Assembly (NCBI GenBank): GCA_025451725.1
Contig: JANWJX010000067.1
Coordinates: forward strand, 1-35,205
DNA length: 35,205 bases
Reading direction: 5' to 3'
Source: Allostellaceae bacterium
Lineage (GTDB): Bacteria > Pseudomonadota > Alphaproteobacteria > ATCC43930 > CGMCC-115725
The position numbers were made by a program, and so were the translations under genes. The notes beneath the pieces are model-generated. The model was not told the origin of the DNA and made no database searches. It saw only the letters and a program-made list of their open reading frames with translations. Shown in pieces: positions 31,870-35,205 of this stretch (its first letter is position 1; each line of letters opens with the position of its first letter).

Positions 31870-33408
31870 TTACTCAGCCGCGCGCTGCCGCACCTGATAG
31901 GCCGGTTCATCGCGCAACGGCTTTTCCCGCATCGTCGCAAGCAGCACCGCCGCCACCGCGCAGAGGCCCGCATTCGTCAAGAATACCAGCCGGTAGGAAT
32001 GGGCGAGCGCAGGCGCGAGAATTCGGCGCGACGCTTCGGGCAACGCCGCGACCCCGCCGCCGGCATGGCCCAAGATCGCATCGCCAAGCGCCGAGGCGTG
32101 TTCGGCGGCAAGCTGGGCGGACAGCGAACCGATCAAGATCGACCACAGAATCGCAATGCCGAACGAGCCGCCCAAGGTGCGGAAAAACGCGATCATCGAA
32201 GTGACAATGCCGAGATCGCGCAGCTCGGCGCCGTTCTGTCCCGCCACCATCATCGCCGGGAAGGTCGGGCCGAACCCCAACCCCACCAACGCCATCGTCA
32301 CCAGGATGACCGGCAGCGACAACGACTCCGCCTCGAACGCCAGCAGCAACTGCGCGCAGATCGCGAGGCAGATCGCGAACAACGCGACGGGACGGTAGCG
32401 TCCGGTCCGCCGCATGATGCGACCCGAACTGAACGAGCCAACCACGGTGCCGACCATCATCGGCAGGATCATGACGCCCGACCCGCCGGCGCTGACCCCG
32501 AGGACCAATTGCAGAAAGCTGGGCATTAGAACGCCGGTTGCGAGCTGCGCCATGGTGATGACGAAGCTGGCGAGCCAAGCCTGCCGCACCACATGATTGG
32601 CGAAGAGACGCGGGGCGAGCAGCGGTTCCGGCGCGCGGCGCTCCTGCAGCACCAACAGCGCCGCAAGCGCGATGCCGCCCGCGATCAGCGCCATCATGGT
32701 CGGCGAGGCCCAGGGGAATTGCCGGCCGCCCGCGGTCAGGACGAACAGCCAGCATGTCACCGCCGCGATCAGCAACACCGCGCCGCCGAAATCGATCGGC
32801 CGCCGGAGATGCGGCACCGGCAGCAGGCGCAGCGCATGGCGGCACAGGAAAAAGGCGATAATGCCAAGCGGCGGGTTGATCCAAAACACCCAGCGCCAGC
32901 TCAGATGATCGACGAACAGGCCGCCGACCACCGGCCCGCCGACCGTGGCGAGCGCGTAGATGCCGCTGAAATAGGCTTGGTACCGGCCGCGCTCGCGCGG
33001 CGCGATGATGTCGGCGATGACGGATTGCGAGGAACTCAGCAATCCGCCGGCGCCGACGCCCTGAAGCGCGCGGAAGGCGACGATCTGCGGCATGTTCTGA
33101 GCCAACCCGCACAGCAGCGAGCCGACCGAAAACACGCCGATCGCGATCAGGATCATCAGGCGGCGACCGTAGAGATCGCCAAGCTTGCCGTAGATCGGGG
33201 TCGACGCCGTCGAGGTCAGAAGATAGACCGCGACGATCCAGGAGAGACTTTCAAGGCCGCCGAGCGCACGGCCCATCGCCGGCAACGCGGTCGCGACGAT
33301 GCTTTGATCGAGCGCCGACAGGAACATGCCGAGCAGCACGCCCGATAGCACGCGATAGATGTCGCGCTGACTGAGGATCGCAGGCGGCAGGGCGGATGAA
33401 TCGGGCAA
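31870..33408 (-). CDS. MFS multidrug efflux pump, DHA2 family (paralogue 2)
   Basis: 512 residues, about 14 helices. MFLSALDQSIVATALPAMG, GKLGDLYGRRLMIL, FRALQGVGAGGLLSSSQ and APRERGRYQAYF mark a DHA2 drug:proton antiporter. It is a paralogue of the pump at 28036-29598. The only start before TM1 is TTG 33408, with no clear Shine-Dalgarno; I keep it because no better start is seen and the N-terminus aligns with the paralogue. It lies after the glycosyltransferase genes on the same strand, 93 bases downstream. Confidence 0.9.
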   Translation of the reverse strand: MPDSSALPPAILSQRDIYRVLSGVLLGMFLSALDQSIVATALPAMGRALGGLESLSWIVAVYLLTSTASTPIYGKLGDLYGRRLMILIAIGVFSVGSLLCGLAQNMPQIVAFRALQGVGAGGLLSSSQSVIADIIAPRERGRYQAYFSGIYALATVGGPVVGGLFVDHLSWRWVFWINPPLGIIAFFLCRHALRLLPVPHLRRPIDFGGAVLLIAAVTCWLFVLTAGGRQFPWASPTMMALIAGGIALAALLVLQERRAPEPLLAPRLFANHVVRQAWLASFVITMAQLATGVLMPSFLQLVLGVSAGGSGVMILPMMVGTVVGSFSSGRIMRRTGRYRPVALFAICLAICAQLLLAFEAESLSLPVILVTMALVGLGFGPTFPAMMVAGQNGAELRDLGIVTSMIAFFRTLGGSFGIAILWSILIGSLSAQLAAEHASALGDAILGHAGGGVAALPEASRRILAPALAHSYRLVFLTNAGLCAVAAVLLATMREKPLRDEPAYQVRQRAAE

Positions 33409-33501
33409 GAGAGGCTCGGCTTGGGAAACCAGCCCCCTACATGCGCAACTTCGCCCCTTCGCGCAACCCGAGCGCGTGCAACGCCGATATGAGCATAAGA
33501 C

Positions 33502-34446
33502 TTAGTGCGCGCGGGCGCGGGGCCGCATCCCGTAAGCCATCGCGGTGAAGCGCGGCGTCCAGAACACCTTGCCCATGCCGCCATAGACGAGAGCGAGATA
33601 ACGCTGGGCGCGCGATGGATCGCGCTTCCACAACAGGAGGCTTAGCGGCAGATACCCGATCATCTGCAATAGGCCGATGACCATCCATTTCGCGATCGCG
33701 CCGCGATTGGGCGGTTCGTTCCAGGAATAAGTCTGGAGGAAAAGCTGGCTCTGGCGCATGCGCCGCCGCAGTCCGTAGGCGAGCTGAGTCCGCGCCTTCG
33801 GGACGTATTCGTGCACGATGCCCTCGGCGCACCACACCACGCGGCAGCCATTGGCCTTGATGGTATAGAAAAAGCGCGTGTCGCTACCGCCAGTCAGGCC
33901 CAATGCCGGATCGAACGGCGTGTCGGTTGGGCAGCAGCGCGACTTGTAGAACAGGCAGTTGCCCGTCCCTGTCGCGCGATAGGTCGAGCCCGATGGCACT
34001 TTCTCGTCGTAATCGTAAATCCAACCCCAGAACGGATCGTTGGGCGGACGGCCATCTTCGAAGATCGGCAGCACCGGGCCGCCGACCGCGTCGGCCTGAT
34101 ATTTGTCGAGCACGGCCAGCATGCTGGCCAGCCAATCGGGCTCGGCTTCCTCGTCGTCGTCGATATAGGCGATGAGGTCGGCGCCGGCATTGGCGACGCC
34201 GCAATTGCGCGCGCGCGCGATGCCAGGCCGCGTCTCGCTAACATAGCGGACGAGATAGCCGGCCGTCGCGGCGTCCCGGGTCAACTCGTCGACCGTCGCC
34301 TTGGCGGAGCCCTCGGCGCTGTTGTCGACGATGAGAATCTCGACGGTCGCGGGATCGATGCCGCGCTGTGCGACGACGCTCTTTACCGCGCGGCGCAAGC
34401 CCGCGTCGCGGTGAAAGGTCATGATCTGAACGCTGATCTTGATCAT
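33502..34446 (-). CDS. Family 2 glycosyltransferase (ExoM-like), copy 1
   Basis: 314 residues. It opens with ISVQIMTFHRDAGLRRAVKS, has the ETRPGIARARNCGV segment and the metal/nucleotide-binding DDDEEAEPDWL, then a GGSDTRFFYTIKANG acceptor region and C-terminal hydrophobic helices. This is the inverting GT-A family 2 type used for exopolysaccharide or O-antigen assembly at the membrane. It begins 3 bases after the preceding glycosyltransferase stop and is a tandem paralogue of it. Confidence 0.9.
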   Translation of the reverse strand: MIKISVQIMTFHRDAGLRRAVKSVVAQRGIDPATVEILIVDNSAEGSAKATVDELTRDAATAGYLVRYVSETRPGIARARNCGVANAGADLIAYIDDDEEAEPDWLASMLAVLDKYQADAVGGPVLPIFEDGRPPNDPFWGWIYDYDEKVPSGSTYRATGTGNCLFYKSRCCPTDTPFDPALGLTGGSDTRFFYTIKANGCRVVWCAEGIVHEYVPKARTQLAYGLRRRMRQSQLFLQTYSWNEPPNRGAIAKWMVIGLLQMIGYLPLSLLLWKRDPSRAQRYLALVYGGMGKVFWTPRFTAMAYGMRPRARAH

Positions 34447-34449
34447 CGG

Positions 34450-35205
34450 TCAGGCCCTCGCTTCCGATTGCGCCCCGTTACGGTCGCCATAGCCGATCAG
34501 CGTCATGCCGGGGAACCACAACAGCTTGCCGAAACCGCCCGCGACCTTCGTGACGCATTTCATCGCGGCCGAGCGGTCGAATAACATGAATACCAGCGAC
34601 AGCGGCGCAAACACCGTGATCTGCGCCAGGCCGATCCCCATCCAGGCGGCGAGGCCGATCAGATTCGGCGGGTTCGACCACAGGAACGACTGGACCAGCA
34701 ACTGGCTTTCGCGAACTTGACGCTTCAGCGCATAAGTCCAGCGCGAGCGCGACGCGGGGACAAATTCGTTGATGATCGCGTCGGCGCACCAGATGACGCG
34801 GCCGCCGCGCTGCGCAACGGAATGGAAAAAGCGCGTGTCTTCGCCGCCCGTCAAGCCGAAGGCGGGATCGAACGGTTCCTCGTCGACGCAGCAGGTGCGC
34901 TTGAGGATCAGGCAATTATGCGTACCGGCGCCGCGCTTGGCGATTTCGCCCGACGGCTGCCGCGAATCCGCAGTGAAGTACCAGCGCCAGTACGGATCGC
35001 GCGAGGCGCGGTCGAGCTCAAACATCGGATAGACCGGGCCGACCACGACGTCGGCGCCGAACTGCGCCTGGCACGTCAGCAGTCGCGCCAGCCAGCGCGG
35101 CTCCGCTTCTTCGTCATCATCGATGAAGGCGACAAGATCGGACGCGGCAGCGCGCACGCCGGCGTTGCGCGAATGAGAAATACCGGGGCGCGGCTCATGA
35201 AGGAA
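34450..35205 (-). CDS. Family 2 glycosyltransferase (ExoM-like), copy 2 (5' end outside window)
   Basis: The frame is open to the window edge (PRPGISHSRNAGVRAAASD before IDDDEEAEPRWL), so the N-terminus is cut off. The remaining ~251 residues have DDDEEAEPRWL, GGEDTRFFHSVAQRGG and the same C-terminal layout as copy 1. An internal GTG at 35157 is not the true start because matching sequence continues upstream. It is probably co-transcribed with copy 1. Confidence 0.88.
   Translation of the reverse strand, partial: FLHEPRPGISHSRNAGVRAAASDLVAFIDDDEEAEPRWLARLLTCQAQFGADVVVGPVYPMFELDRASRDPYWRWYFTADSRQPSGEIAKRGAGTHNCLILKRTCCVDEEPFDPAFGLTGGEDTRFFHSVAQRGGRVIWCADAIINEFVPASRSRWTYALKRQVRESQLLVQSFLWSNPPNLIGLAAWMGIGLAQITVFAPLSLVFMLFDRSAAMKCVTKVAGGFGKLLWFPGMTLIGYGDRNGAQSEARA

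Noticed and set aside
33427-33490. Short minus-strand frame before the second DHA2 pump
   Set aside because: About 19 codons without a Shine-Dalgarno or structure; no support as a leader.

Overview
The window is 35.2 kb of high-GC DNA from a bacterial chromosome. Dense coding, many 4-base ATGA overlaps and frequent GTG/TTG starts suggest an alphaproteobacterium. So do the family types: a class III cyclase with TPRs, an MbfA-like ferritin/VIT protein, a Rieske oxygenase, phytoene-dehydrogenase-like and amidohydrolase_2 catabolic genes, Kup, and an LpxL-like acyltransferase. I cannot name a genus. No rRNA, tRNA, CRISPR array, insertion sequence or phage gene was seen.

Layout. (1) 1-4108 (+): a Rieske oxygenase (5' end outside the window), an adenylate cyclase/TPR protein and a glutamine-synthetase-like ligase, joined by ATGA overlaps. 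(2) 7590-4068 (-): an RsmB-type rRNA methyltransferase, an LpxL-like acyltransferase with an unusual active site, a small winged-helix regulator and a membrane-anchored hydrolase. (3) 7665-9784 (+): an SDR and an NDP-forming CoA ligase alpha part; then a secreted DUF305 protein. (4) 12065-10324 (-): cysK-moeB. (5) 12194-15032 (+): two FAD oxidoreductases, the second with no ordinary start codon. These converge on a compact (-) operon (18423-15029) of two sister amidohydrolases, a Rieske ferredoxin and an SDR without the usual YxxxK. (6) 18474-20397 (+): a COG4705-type membrane protein with four internal repeats, then the MbfA-like protein. (7) 21952-20394 (-): an orphan histidine kinase and a 52-residue membrane peptide not long enough for usual gene calling. 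(8) 22286-28039 (+): kup, a DMT exporter and two MFS transporters. (9) 28036-35205 (-): two related DHA2 drug-efflux pumps around a lower-GC pair (acyltransferase 3 and a 2OG-Fe(II) oxygenase-like protein), then two tandem family 2 glycosyltransferases, the last cut by the window end.

How the parts fit. Regions 1, 3 and 5 look like catabolism of amines, aromatics or acids: oxygenase, gamma-glutamyl-type ligase, dehydrogenases, amidohydrolases and CoA activation. Region 6 looks like metal homeostasis. Regions 8-9 handle transport and cell-surface glycans.

The most interesting signal is upstream of the DMT exporter at 24290. An eight-codon leader peptide with its own Shine-Dalgarno ends inside the 5' arm of a perfect 8-bp hairpin, and the 3' arm covers the exporter's Shine-Dalgarno. 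This is the geometry of a translational attenuator. Other structural points are a flavin oxidase with its Shine-Dalgarno placed at an ATC codon, a structured kup leader, and three convergent gene pairs that share a self-complementary stop (CTAG, TTAA, CTAG).
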